This document shows positions 38,264-45,539 of a DNA stretch of 64,000 bases, piece after piece; the first letter of the stretch is position 1; each line of letters begins with the position of its first letter. This stretch comes from Flagellimonas abyssi. Lineage in GTDB: Bacteria; Bacteroidota; Bacteroidia; Flavobacteriales; Flavobacteriaceae. Below the pieces are notes generated by a model. It made no database searches. It had not been told where the DNA came from and saw nothing but the letters and a program-made list of their open reading frames with translations. The stretch covers positions 1 through 64,000 of the forward strand of contig NZ_JAHZSV010000002.1 of NCBI RefSeq assembly GCF_019457905.1, written 5' to 3'. A program made the translations under genes and the position numbers.

Positions 38264-39737
38264 TTTCCTTGTTATTTATTGGTATGAATAGAGTGAACGT
38301 TGAGCCTGTCCCCATTTCACTCTTAAAAGTTACATTTGCGTTTAGGTTGTTCATATGTTGGCGCACAATATTGAGTCCTATTCCCGTCCCTTGAACTGTC
38401 AGCACATTGGTGGCCCTAAAATATCTGTCAAAAATAAATGGCTGATCCTCGGGCGGTATACCAAACCCATTATCCACAATATCAATTTTCAGTTGGTCAT
38501 TTTCTTGGGACACCTTCAATTCAATATCCGAATGCTCAGGAGAATATTTTATGGCATTGTGAACTAAATTGGAGAGTGCCAATCCCATGATTTTTTCATC
38601 AAATTCTACCACAATCCCATCGATATCCCTTGGATAATGTATACGCTGGCCCTCTTTTAAGAGCATATTGGCGTCGTACACTACCTCATTTATCAACTTG
38701 CTCAGCGGAAAAGAGGTCATGGAATAATTCACCTTACCGAGGTCCAAACGCTCTATGGAAAGGAAATCCGTAAGTATATTATCCAGATACTTTACCTTGG
38801 ACTTAATGGTGGTAATGTGTTTGTCCCGCTTATCCTGCTGTTCCGATGTGGTATATTTTTTCAAAAGGGATGTTGAGGTCAAAATACTGGAAAGCGGGGT
38901 TTTAAACTCATGGGATACCAAGGAAAGGAATTTGGTCTTGAGCTCGTTGAGCTTTTTCTCGGCCTGTAGCGCCTCCCTTAATTGTTGGGTTCTTTCCTCT
39001 ACGGTATTTTCCAGTTGCTGTGTGTAATTTTTCCTCTCGGTAATGTCCAGAACAATCGCTACACATACCCTTCTTTTCCCAATAAAGGAGAGTTGAAGGT
39101 GTACCTCAACCGGATATAGGGAACCGTCCTTTCTTTTATGGATGGTTTCAAAAATCACCTTTTCCTTTCGTCCCGAGAGCAGTGGCGATATCAAACGTTC
39201 CAACATTTCCTTGGTGACCTCTGGTTTAATATCCGTTACGGACATCTTTCCCAAATCCTGCATATTGTACCCCAAATTCATTTGGGCACCACGGTTCACA
39301 TTGATAAAAATAAAAGATTCCGCATCGAACACATAGATTTCGTTCAGTGACTCATCAAAAATCTGGAACCAATAATCTATGGTCTGTTCGGCCTTCTTTT
39401 TTTCAGTGATATCCATGATCAGGGCCAAAACGTATTGTTTTTCTTGAATCTTGAACGGGTTAAGACTTATTTCCAATGGAAACTCTTCCCCTCCTTTGCG
39501 GATTCCAACCAGGTCCAAGCCTTTTCCCATTTGTCTGGCCTTGCCCTCGCCCATAAATTTATCGGCCAGTTTGCCATGTTTGTGCTTTGCACGTTGTGGA
39601 ATTAAAATGTTCAAAGGTTTGCCGATAAGCTCTCCCTCCCTATAATCGAACATTTTATTGGCCGCTTTATTGCTCGCAGTAATTTGCTGTTGGGCATTGA
39701 CAATGACTATGCCCTCGGAGATAACCTCCGAAAACAT
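38241..39737 (-). CDS. PAS-PAS sensor histidine kinase (partner of REC-Crp regulator)
   Basis: A 498-aa cytoplasmic kinase without membrane helices. Two PAS domains lie at about residues 1-110 (FixL-like, with LNILIPQRAKHKHGKL and GIRKGGEEFPLEISLNPF) and 120-240; a coiled linker (NTVEERTQQLREALQAEKKLNELKTK) leads to HisKA with FLSLVSHEFKTPLSS (His about 276) and HATPase_c with NLVHNAIKYSPEHSDIEL, VDNGFGIPPED and GTGIGLNIV. The first PAS lacks an obvious heme histidine signature, so its ligand is unknown. The longer frame begins with a TTG at 39770; ATG 39737 is chosen because the boxed promoter predicts a start near 39754, between the two. The end overlaps the response regulator by 23 nt, so both proteins come from one message. 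Confidence 0.93.
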   Translation of the reverse strand: MFSEVISEGIVIVNAQQQITASNKAANKMFDYREGELIGKPLNILIPQRAKHKHGKLADKFMGEGKARQMGKGLDLVGIRKGGEEFPLEISLNPFKIQEKQYVLALIMDITEKKKAEQTIDYWFQIFDESLNEIYVFDAESFIFINVNRGAQMNLGYNMQDLGKMSVTDIKPEVTKEMLERLISPLLSGRKEKVIFETIHKRKDGSLYPVEVHLQLSFIGKRRVCVAIVLDITERKNYTQQLENTVEERTQQLREALQAEKKLNELKTKFLSLVSHEFKTPLSSILTSTSLLKKYTTSEQQDKRDKHITTIKSKVKYLDNILTDFLSIERLDLGKVNYSMTSFPLSKLINEVVYDANMLLKEGQRIHYPRDIDGIVVEFDEKIMGLALSNLVHNAIKYSPEHSDIELKVSQENDQLKIDIVDNGFGIPPEDQPFIFDRYFRATNVLTVQGTGIGLNIVRQHMNNLNANVTFKSEMGTGSTFTLFIPINNKENEKNITG

Positions 39738-39757
39738 ACCCAATATGTTACTTTCTT

Positions 39758-39831
39758 CAAATTTTTTCAAAACAATTCCTAAAATTACTGATTTTGATCA
39801 TGCATTTATGTCAATTGGATCAGTATATTTA
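39758..39831. promoter_or_regulatory. Shared FNR/Crp-like box for two divergent promoters (kinase/regulator operon and TerB-like gene)
   Basis: One palindrome, TGATTTTGATCA (39789-39800), is flanked at exactly 23 bp on both sides by -7 elements: leftward AAAATTTG (39758-39765, 7 of 8) with a start near 39754, and rightward TATATTTA (39824-39831, 7 of 8) with a start near 39835. The left one serves the kinase-regulator operon, so the regulator probably controls itself. Confidence 0.65.
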
Positions 39832-39854
39832 ATCTTGAGTTAAAAATTAAGAAA

Positions 39855-40262
39855 ATGTTGGAATCTGGAAAAAAACAAGTGAACGAATTATACCAAAACC
39901 TAGGAAAACTCTTTTATGCTGTGGCCATGGCAGACCATAGTGTCCATATGAAGGAAATGGAAAAACTGAACGAAGTGGTCCGCGACCATTGGCTCGAGGT
40001 TGATGATATTGAAGATGAATATGGAACTGATTCTGCTTTTCAAATTATTTCTGTTTTTGATTGGTTATTGGAATATCAAAAAGACAGTGAAGAGATTTAC
40101 GAGGAGTTTGAAGCATTCTATATGGAGCAGGAAATTCTGTTCACCCCAAAAATCAAACATTTGGCCATGTCCACTTCAAGAGCGATAGCCGCTGCATTTT
40201 ATGGAAGCAATAAATCGGAACTTATCTTATTGGGTCGTCTCCAGTTACTCTTCGAAGAATAA
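39855..40262 (+). CDS. Small helical protein, TerB-like
   Basis: A 135-aa, mostly helical acidic protein without signal peptide. The stretch LFYAVAMADHSVHMKEMEKLNEVV matches the first half of TerB-like domains (L..A.A.AD..V...E...L), whose Asp and Glu residues bind a divalent metal; the second half (KIKHLAMSTSRAIAAAFYGSNKSELILLGRLQLLF) is a helical hairpin. TerB-like proteins are linked to tellurite resistance and membrane-stress signalling; here the role is unknown. ATG 39855 is 20 nt after the predicted start of the rightward boxed promoter. Its stop abuts the convergent universal stress gene at 40263. Confidence 0.72.
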   Translation: MLESGKKQVNELYQNLGKLFYAVAMADHSVHMKEMEKLNEVVRDHWLEVDDIEDEYGTDSAFQIISVFDWLLEYQKDSEEIYEEFEAFYMEQEILFTPKIKHLAMSTSRAIAAAFYGSNKSELILLGRLQLLFEE

Positions 40263-41084
40263 TTAAATTTTGATGGTCATTACCGGTATCTTGGCGTGAT
40301 TGGAAACATTCTCGGCCAAGCTTCCAACAACAAAGTGGTCCAATCCTTTGCGGCCATGGGTTGGAATTACCAATAGGTCGGCGCTTCTTTCAAAACAATA
40401 ACGCAGTATGCCCCGCTCCACGGAATTATCGTCATAAAAATGGATATCGATTTCCTTGCCCAATTCTTTTTTAAAGTTTTCCATTCGTTTGACCACATCA
40501 TCCCTGCCCATAAAATTGGCGCCGGCACTATGCACATATACCACTTCCAAGGAAGCGTTGTTCAATTGGGCAAATGCCTCGGCTTTGCGATATACCGGAA
40601 TGGCTTCCTTCTCCAAGTCACAGGCCATCACCATTCGTTTAACATCAAATCCACTGGAGCTTGCCTTGATCACGATAACGGGAAGTTCAGAGGAACGCAC
40701 CACTTTTTCCGTGTTGGACCCAACAAATAATTCCTTCAATCCACTGGTTCCATGCGACCCCATTACGATCATATCACAGTTTTGCTCAAGGGCCACCTGA
40801 TTTACTTCTTCAAAGTCCTTATAATTTTGGATAACACCGTCCACAGGAATACCGTTGAGATACTTCTTCTTGGTAAATTCATTGATTTTCTCCTTTGCCA
40901 ATTTCAAGAAATACTTGGCTTCTGCCTCTTCGCTTACATCGGAATTGGCCAAAACGGAATCGGACATTCCGATCATGTGGAGCAAAACAATTTCGGCCCT
41001 ATGTTGTTTCGCAATTTTTGATGCTGCTTCAAGGGCGTATTCGGAATGTTTTGAGAAATCGACAGGTACCAATATTTTTTTCAT
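40263..41084 (-). CDS. Universal stress protein, two-domain with both ATP loops
   Basis: A 273-aa tandem UspA protein, starting MKKILVPVDFSKHSEYALEAASKIA. Unlike its two neighbours, both domains keep glycine loops: VMGSHGTSGLKELFVGSNT in the first, and VIPTHGRKGLDHFVVGSLAENV in the second, so it may bind two nucleotides. It is the most canonical of the three. The frame is open to 41123, but the promoter predicts a start near 41128, and the family starts at MKKILVP, so ATG 41084 is used. The gene converges on the TerB-like gene with no spacing. Confidence 0.94.
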   Translation of the reverse strand: MKKILVPVDFSKHSEYALEAASKIAKQHRAEIVLLHMIGMSDSVLANSDVSEEAEAKYFLKLAKEKINEFTKKKYLNGIPVDGVIQNYKDFEEVNQVALEQNCDMIVMGSHGTSGLKELFVGSNTEKVVRSSELPVIVIKASSSGFDVKRMVMACDLEKEAIPVYRKAEAFAQLNNASLEVVYVHSAGANFMGRDDVVKRMENFKKELGKEIDIHFYDDNSVERGILRYCFERSADLLVIPTHGRKGLDHFVVGSLAENVSNHAKIPVMTIKI

Positions 41085-41131
41085 GACATCGAATTTTAGG
41101 GGTTGGAATGTTTCCCAAACCAACTTATCCT

Positions 41132-41174
41132 TAAAAGTAATCTCTAAACTATTCTTTTCCTATGACGTCTGTCA
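41132..41174 (-). promoter_or_regulatory. FNR/Crp-like box plus -7 element, usp promoter 3
   Basis: Palindrome TGACGTCTGTCA (41163-41174), the C/G variant of the box, 23 bp, then TACTTTTA (41132-41139), identical to the ppdK -7 element. Predicted start near 41128. Confidence 0.65.
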
Positions 41175-41192
41175 TGTCAAAAAAAAACATGC

Positions 41193-41483
41193 TCATTTCA
41201 ATGTATTGAGTCTTCTTTTTAAAGCTGCAACCTCTTGTTGTAGGCTTTCCACTTGACCTAACAAGTGATAAATGGCCTGAATTCCTTCAGGGTTTATATC
41301 GAGTTCGTTGTGCAGGCGGACCATTTTTTCCAAAAGTGGCAAATCCTCCAAATGTAGCTTTCCGTCTCCTTGTTCAAAATCTATATGTAGAATCTCATAT
41401 TCGTACATGGAACGAACAAAAGATTCACCAACTCCATGGTGTTCACAAAATGTTTTTACCGATATATACTGTTCTTCCTTCAT
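41193..41483 (-). CDS. CbpM-like chaperone modulator (MerR-type)
   Basis: A 96-aa protein of the CbpM type: an N-terminal MerR-like helix-turn-helix (YISVKTFCEHHGVGESFVRSMYEYEIL), a middle FEQGDGKLHLEDLPLLEKMVRLHNELDINPEGIQAIYHLL and a coiled coil (VESLQQEVAALKRRL). CbpM binds the J-domain of CbpA and inhibits its co-chaperone activity. It starts at ATG 41483, five bases after the dnaJ/cbpA stop, so it is the second gene of a two-gene unit, in line with the cbpA-cbpM operon of E. coli. A GTG six bases earlier is the other possible start. Confidence 0.88.
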   Translation of the reverse strand: MKEEQYISVKTFCEHHGVGESFVRSMYEYEILHIDFEQGDGKLHLEDLPLLEKMVRLHNELDINPEGIQAIYHLLGQVESLQQEVAALKRRLNTLK

Positions 41484-41488
41484 TTGCA

Positions 41489-42403
41489 CTATGCTAAGTT
41501 GGTTTTTTCCAGGGATTCAAACAACGACTTTTGTTCCGGGGTCAGGTTCTTGGGCATTTGTACCATATAAGTTAGGTACAGGTCGCCAAACTGTCCCTCC
41601 TTTTTATATTTCGGGAACCCTTTCCCCTTGAGTTTCACCTGTGTTCCGTTATCGGTCCCGGGAGCTACTTTTAATTTCACTCTTCCTGTCAGCGTCTCCA
41701 CCTGTATCTCTCCGCCCAAAACAGCTTTGATCAAAGGGATTTCAATGGTTTTGTACAGATTTTCCCCGTCGCGTTTAAAAGTTGTATTGTTAACGATGGA
41801 AAAGGTAATGTAGAGATCTCCTGCCGGGCCGCCTTCGATACCAGGACCACCATGCCCCTTGATTTTAATGGTCTGACCATCTTCTACACCTGCGGGAATG
41901 GTCAAGCGGATATTTTTTCCGTTCACCGTTAGCGTTTGTTTTTGGGTTGTGTAGACATCCTTTAGGTACAATTTTAATTCAGCGTTGTAATCCTGTCCCC
42001 TAAACCGTACCCTTTGGCCACCGGAACCAAACCCGGCACTTCCGCCGCCGAACATCGACTCAAAAAAGTCCGAAAAATCCTGGGCAGAACCTCCAGAGCG
42101 ACTGTACGTATACCCCGAACCAGTATTTTGACGTGCATGCTGTGAACGTGATTGCTTTGCTTTTTCAAACTCTTCTGCATGTTGCCAATCCTTACCATAC
42201 TCATCATATTTTTTTCTTTTGGAGGAATCGGATAATACTTCATTAGCTTCGTTCACGCGCTTAAAGTTCTTCTCCGCCTCCAGATCGTTGGGATTAAGAT
42301 CAGGATGATATTTCCTTGCCAACTTCCGATAAGCCTTTTTAATCTCATCGGTGGATGCTTTATTGTCCACCCCCAATACTTTATAATAATCGATAAAATC
42401 CAT
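41489..42403 (-). CDS. cbpA: CbpA-type DnaJ-family co-chaperone
   Basis: A 304-aa type II J-protein: J-domain at residues 1-70 with helix III/loop HPD in [16 protein letters not shown], a G/F-rich linker (about 95-130, [11 protein letters not shown]), and two C-terminal substrate-binding beta domains ([63 protein letters not shown]). There is no zinc-finger region, which separates it from DnaJ proper. It activates DnaK ATPase and is a stress/stationary-phase protein in E. coli as CbpA. ATG 42403 is 48 nt downstream of the predicted start. It is divergent from upp, both sharing one operator. Confidence 0.93.
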   Translation of the reverse strand: MDFIDYYKVLGVDNKASTDEIKKAYRKLARKYHPDLNPNDLEAEKNFKRVNEANEVLSDSSKRKKYDEYGKDWQHAEEFEKAKQSRSQHARQNTGSGYTYSRSGGSAQDFSDFFESMFGGGSAGFGSGGQRVRFRGQDYNAELKLYLKDVYTTQKQTLTVNGKNIRLTIPAGVEDGQTIKIKGHGGPGIEGGPAGDLYITFSIVNNTTFKRDGENLYKTIEIPLIKAVLGGEIQVETLTGRVKLKVAPGTDNGTQVKLKGKGFPKYKKEGQFGDLYLTYMVQMPKNLTPEQKSLFESLEKTNLA

Positions 42404-42454
42404 AAGTCAATCTAGCTAGAAATCTGAGTTTGGTTGAACCGTAAACTACCTTGT

Positions 42455-42528
42455 CAAATTTCGCTAAAATCTTCTTTCTTCACAATGACCTATGTCAGAA
42501 CATCCCACTTTGCCTTCAAAAGTTTTTG
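42455..42528. promoter_or_regulatory. Shared FNR/Crp-like box for divergent cbpA and upp promoters
   Basis: Palindrome TGACCTATGTCA (42486-42497). Leftward at 23 bp lies GAAATTTG (42455-42462, 7 of 8); rightward at 23 bp lies AGTTTTTG (42521-42528), where only the TTTG part fits. Predicted starts near 42451 and 42532. The leftward one is convincing, the rightward less so. Confidence 0.58.
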
Positions 42529-42580
42529 ATTTTCGTATCTAAGCTGCAAGAAGTACCTTTAAGTTGATAAATCCAAATAC

Positions 42581-43234
42581 ATGATCATCCATCAATTCGA
42601 CCAGACCAATTCCATTTTGAACAGTTTTATTGCTGAAATAAGGGATGTCAATATCCAAAAAGATGCCATGCGGTTTCGCCGTAACATTGAACGCATTGGA
42701 GAGGTTCTCGCTTACGAAATGAGCAAAACATTGGATTATGATCCAAAAGAAGTCACAACTCCTTTGGGCGCCAAAAAATCGTTTCTATGTTCGGATAAGT
42801 TGGTGCTTTGCTCTGTGCTCAGGGCCGGTTTGCCCTTGCACCACGGAATTTTGGGATATTTTGACGGGGCCGAAAATGCCTTTATTTCGGCATACCGTAA
42901 CCACCCTAATAACGATGATGCATTTGAAGTCATTGTAAACTATTTTGCAGCACCTTCGCTTGATGATAAAATTTTGGTGTTAACGGACCCCATGCTGGCC
43001 ACGGGTAAAACTTTGGAAAATGTACTTAAGGCCCTAAAAGGCCATGGTTCGCCAAAACAGATTCATATTATATCCGTAATCGGTTCCAAAACCGGCGTGG
43101 CAAAAGTGGCAGAAACATTTCCCCAAAACACCCAGTTGTGGATCGCTGCCGTTGACGAAGGACTCACCAGCAAGGGTTATATTGTTCCAGGTTTGGGCGA
43201 TGCCGGTGATTTGAGCTATGGAGGCAAACTGTGA
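42581..43234 (+). CDS. upp: Uracil phosphoribosyltransferase
   Basis: A 217-aa cytosolic salvage enzyme, uracil + PRPP to UMP + PPi. The PRPP-binding loop VLTDPMLATGKT lies near residue 140, and the uracil loop EGLTSKGYIVPGLGDAGD near the C-terminus; SKGYIVPGLGDAGD is typical of UPRT. ATG 42581 fits the family's start. It is divergent from cbpA and converges on the nuclease gene with 7 bases between the stops. Its presence in the stress regulon suggests recycling of uracil from RNA turnover. Confidence 0.95.
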   Translation: MIIHQFDQTNSILNSFIAEIRDVNIQKDAMRFRRNIERIGEVLAYEMSKTLDYDPKEVTTPLGAKKSFLCSDKLVLCSVLRAGLPLHHGILGYFDGAENAFISAYRNHPNNDDAFEVIVNYFAAPSLDDKILVLTDPMLATGKTLENVLKALKGHGSPKQIHIISVIGSKTGVAKVAETFPQNTQLWIAAVDEGLTSKGYIVPGLGDAGDLSYGGKL

Positions 43235-43241
43235 TCTAACC

Positions 43242-44612
43242 TTAAAGAATCACCTCGAAGACCTCGTAAATTTTTGGAATATGGCAATGCCACCCGTATT
43301 TTTCATGAATTTTGTCCCTATAAGCTTCCATTGAAGAAAGTTCCCCATGTACCAAAAACACCTTTTCCGGAATGTTTTTAACAGCACCCATCCAAGTCAA
43401 TAGTTCCGATTGGTCCGCATGAGCAGAAAGACTCTCCAAATGATGGACCTTGGCCTTGATAGGAACATGTTTCCCGTAGACTTTAAGTTCTGTGGCTCCC
43501 TCCAATAATTTTCTTCCGCGCGTCTCCTCCGCTTGGAAACCTACCAATAAAATGGTGGTAGATTCCTTTTCCGCCAATTGCTTTATGTAGGTCAGTACAC
43601 GCCCCCCTGTTACCATGCCACTGCCAGCAATCACAATTTTGGCCCTTGGGTCGTCAATCGTTTCCCATGTCTCCGCATAGGAGCTCACCAGATTGATGTG
43701 ACCGTTCATATTTGAATATTCCGTTGGGGTCAATTTGTGCCAATTCGGAAAATTCTGGAATACTTCTAGCACATTGTTTCCCATAGGGCTGTCCACGAAG
43801 ATGGGAATATTGGGAATCTTGTTCTTCCGGTAAAGTTCCCATAATTGATACATAAGGGATTGAAGGCGTTCCACGGCAAACGAAGGAATGATAAGCGTAC
43901 CCTTTTTATGTAGGGTCTCTTTGATCAAACCGATCAAAATATCCTCTACATCCTCTTTTGGGTGCAAGCGGTCGCCGTATGTGCTTTCCACAAAAAGATA
44001 ATCGGCCCATTCGGGTCGCTTCGGCGAGTCGAGAAGTTTATCATGCTGCCTACCTACATCCCCGGAGAACACCAACCGTTTTCCATACAGATTGATTTCA
44101 ATATAAGTGGAGCCTAGTATATGACCGTTATATAAAAAAGTTGCAGAACAATGGTCAGAAAGGATAATTTCTTCTGCTTCTTCTACCTGCTCAAAGAACT
44201 TTAGGGCAAAGGCAGCATCCTTTTTGGTGTACAAGGGCAGTGCGGGACTGTGTTTACTGTAATCCTCTTTATTGGCCCTGGCGGCCTCTTCTTCCTGGAT
44301 TTTGGCGCTGTCCCCTAAAATAATACGAGCAATTTCCAAGGTCGGGCCGGTACCCAGTATCTTTCCCCTAAACCCTTGGCGAACTAAAAGCGGTAAATAT
44401 CCACAATGGTCCAAATGCCCATGGGTAAGCAATACATAATCAATTTTAGAGGCATCAACTGGCAATTTCTCCCAATTCAAGGCACGTAAGGCCTTTACCC
44501 CTTGGAACAGTCCACAATCCACCAAGATTTTGACCTCATCCGAATACAGATAGAATTTTGAACCGGTTACGGTTTCAGAGGCGCCTAAAAAATGGATTTG
44601 AAGCTTTTTCAT
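43242..44612 (-). CDS. Metallo-beta-lactamase fold beta-CASP ribonuclease (YsaA/TTHA0252-type)
   Basis: A 456-aa protein with all RNA-processing MBL motifs: GSKFYLYSDEVKILVDCG (motif 1 Asp), LTHGHLDHCG (HxHxDH, zinc ligands), ILGSTYIEI and FSGDVGR (later ligands), VESTYGDR (motif A of beta-CASP), AGSGMVTGGR (motif B) and HLESLSAHADQ, then LVHGE (motif C). The family comprises endo/exoribonucleases such as TTHA0252, related to CPSF73. It is cytosolic, with no signal peptide. The start ATG 44612 lies 7 nt after the preceding gene, with which it is presumably translated; that partner is an ATP-cone/nuclease-like protein. Confidence 0.94.
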   Translation of the reverse strand: MKKLQIHFLGASETVTGSKFYLYSDEVKILVDCGLFQGVKALRALNWEKLPVDASKIDYVLLTHGHLDHCGYLPLLVRQGFRGKILGTGPTLEIARIILGDSAKIQEEEAARANKEDYSKHSPALPLYTKKDAAFALKFFEQVEEAEEIILSDHCSATFLYNGHILGSTYIEINLYGKRLVFSGDVGRQHDKLLDSPKRPEWADYLFVESTYGDRLHPKEDVEDILIGLIKETLHKKGTLIIPSFAVERLQSLMYQLWELYRKNKIPNIPIFVDSPMGNNVLEVFQNFPNWHKLTPTEYSNMNGHINLVSSYAETWETIDDPRAKIVIAGSGMVTGGRVLTYIKQLAEKESTTILLVGFQAEETRGRKLLEGATELKVYGKHVPIKAKVHHLESLSAHADQSELLTWMGAVKNIPEKVFLVHGELSSMEAYRDKIHEKYGWHCHIPKIYEVFEVIL

Positions 44613-44619
44613 GCTATGG

Positions 44620-45462
44620 TCACAAATTGCAAAGTGATTTCATCTCTTTTAGAATTCGTTGCTTGCGGCCATTTGACACCCCTAAATGATCGAGTAGAAA
44701 ACTACTTTTTATCAATTGCCTGCAAAGGACTATATCTCTCTCCAACAAAAATTGTTTTTCCCGATTTGAAAGCAAGGTGGACACTGTAATGGGATACAAC
44801 CGTAACCTGTCAATTCGTTCTTTGAGTCCATCACCTTGAGGGTAATCCCAGCTCAATAGGTATAAGCCAGCACACTTTCCATATTCCAGTGCATCTTGCG
44901 AAAACCTAGTGTTAGTGACCACCCAACCCTGAATGGTTTTATAGGTGCTGTTCCTTGTTGATTCCAATGGCCGCTTTACATCGATGTACCTGGAATTGAT
45001 GTACAATGGGACCTTTACATTACATTTAAGACCATCTTCACTGTGAAACTTACATTCTATAACATTCAAGGTTTCATTTTTTGTAGCAAGTACATCAATT
45101 TCGTGAGAAACGCAGGTGCCTTGTAAAACTTCTCCTGTTTTGGTATCAAAACCAGAATAATGCAAAATGCCACTAATGAATTTCTCGAATGGAAATCCAG
45201 TGGGCCCAAGTTCATAAATGGCCTTTTTTAGTTTATACTTGGATGCGTAGACAGATGCCTTCTTCTTTAGAAGGGCAAAGGCTCTATTATAAATTTCTTT
45301 CGTGGTGATGCCTTGATAGAGTTCATCTTGAACACGACTCAGAATCTCTTCAACCATTTCATCGGAAGCTCCGCTGAACTGCAATGAGTTTTTCAGCTTT
45401 TCCATGGAAAAATCCACTTTCTCCCCTGATGATTTGGTAATATGAAAATGTTCTGCGCCCAT
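44620..45462 (-). CDS. ATP-cone plus Mrr-type nuclease-like domain protein
   Basis: A 280-aa protein of two domains. Residues about 5-90 are an ATP-cone (ITKSSGEKVDFSMEKLKNSLQFSGA, then KEIYNRAFALLKK and KYKLKKAIYELGPTG), the nucleotide-sensing module of NrdR and ribonucleotide reductases. Residues about 95-220 resemble the Mrr-type restriction-endonuclease fold, with HEIDVLAT followed by LNVIECKFH, giving the D...ExK catalytic pattern. The GTG at 45498 is also in frame, but ATG 45462 matches the ATP-cone start. Proteins of this kind exist in Bacteroidota and archaea; the function is unknown. Coupled with the downstream RNA-type MBL nuclease, it may be a nucleotide-gated nuclease; this is inference. 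Confidence 0.8.
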   Translation of the reverse strand: MGAEHFHITKSSGEKVDFSMEKLKNSLQFSGASDEMVEEILSRVQDELYQGITTKEIYNRAFALLKKKASVYASKYKLKKAIYELGPTGFPFEKFISGILHYSGFDTKTGEVLQGTCVSHEIDVLATKNETLNVIECKFHSEDGLKCNVKVPLYINSRYIDVKRPLESTRNSTYKTIQGWVVTNTRFSQDALEYGKCAGLYLLSWDYPQGDGLKERIDRLRLYPITVSTLLSNREKQFLLERDIVLCRQLIKSSFLLDHLGVSNGRKQRILKEMKSLCNL

Positions 45463-45539
45463 ACCACTAAAATACGCAAGGTTTTGATCATTAATCACAT
45501 TTAGCGCGGAAATGATTTCTGAAAAGAGCTAAATCAACA

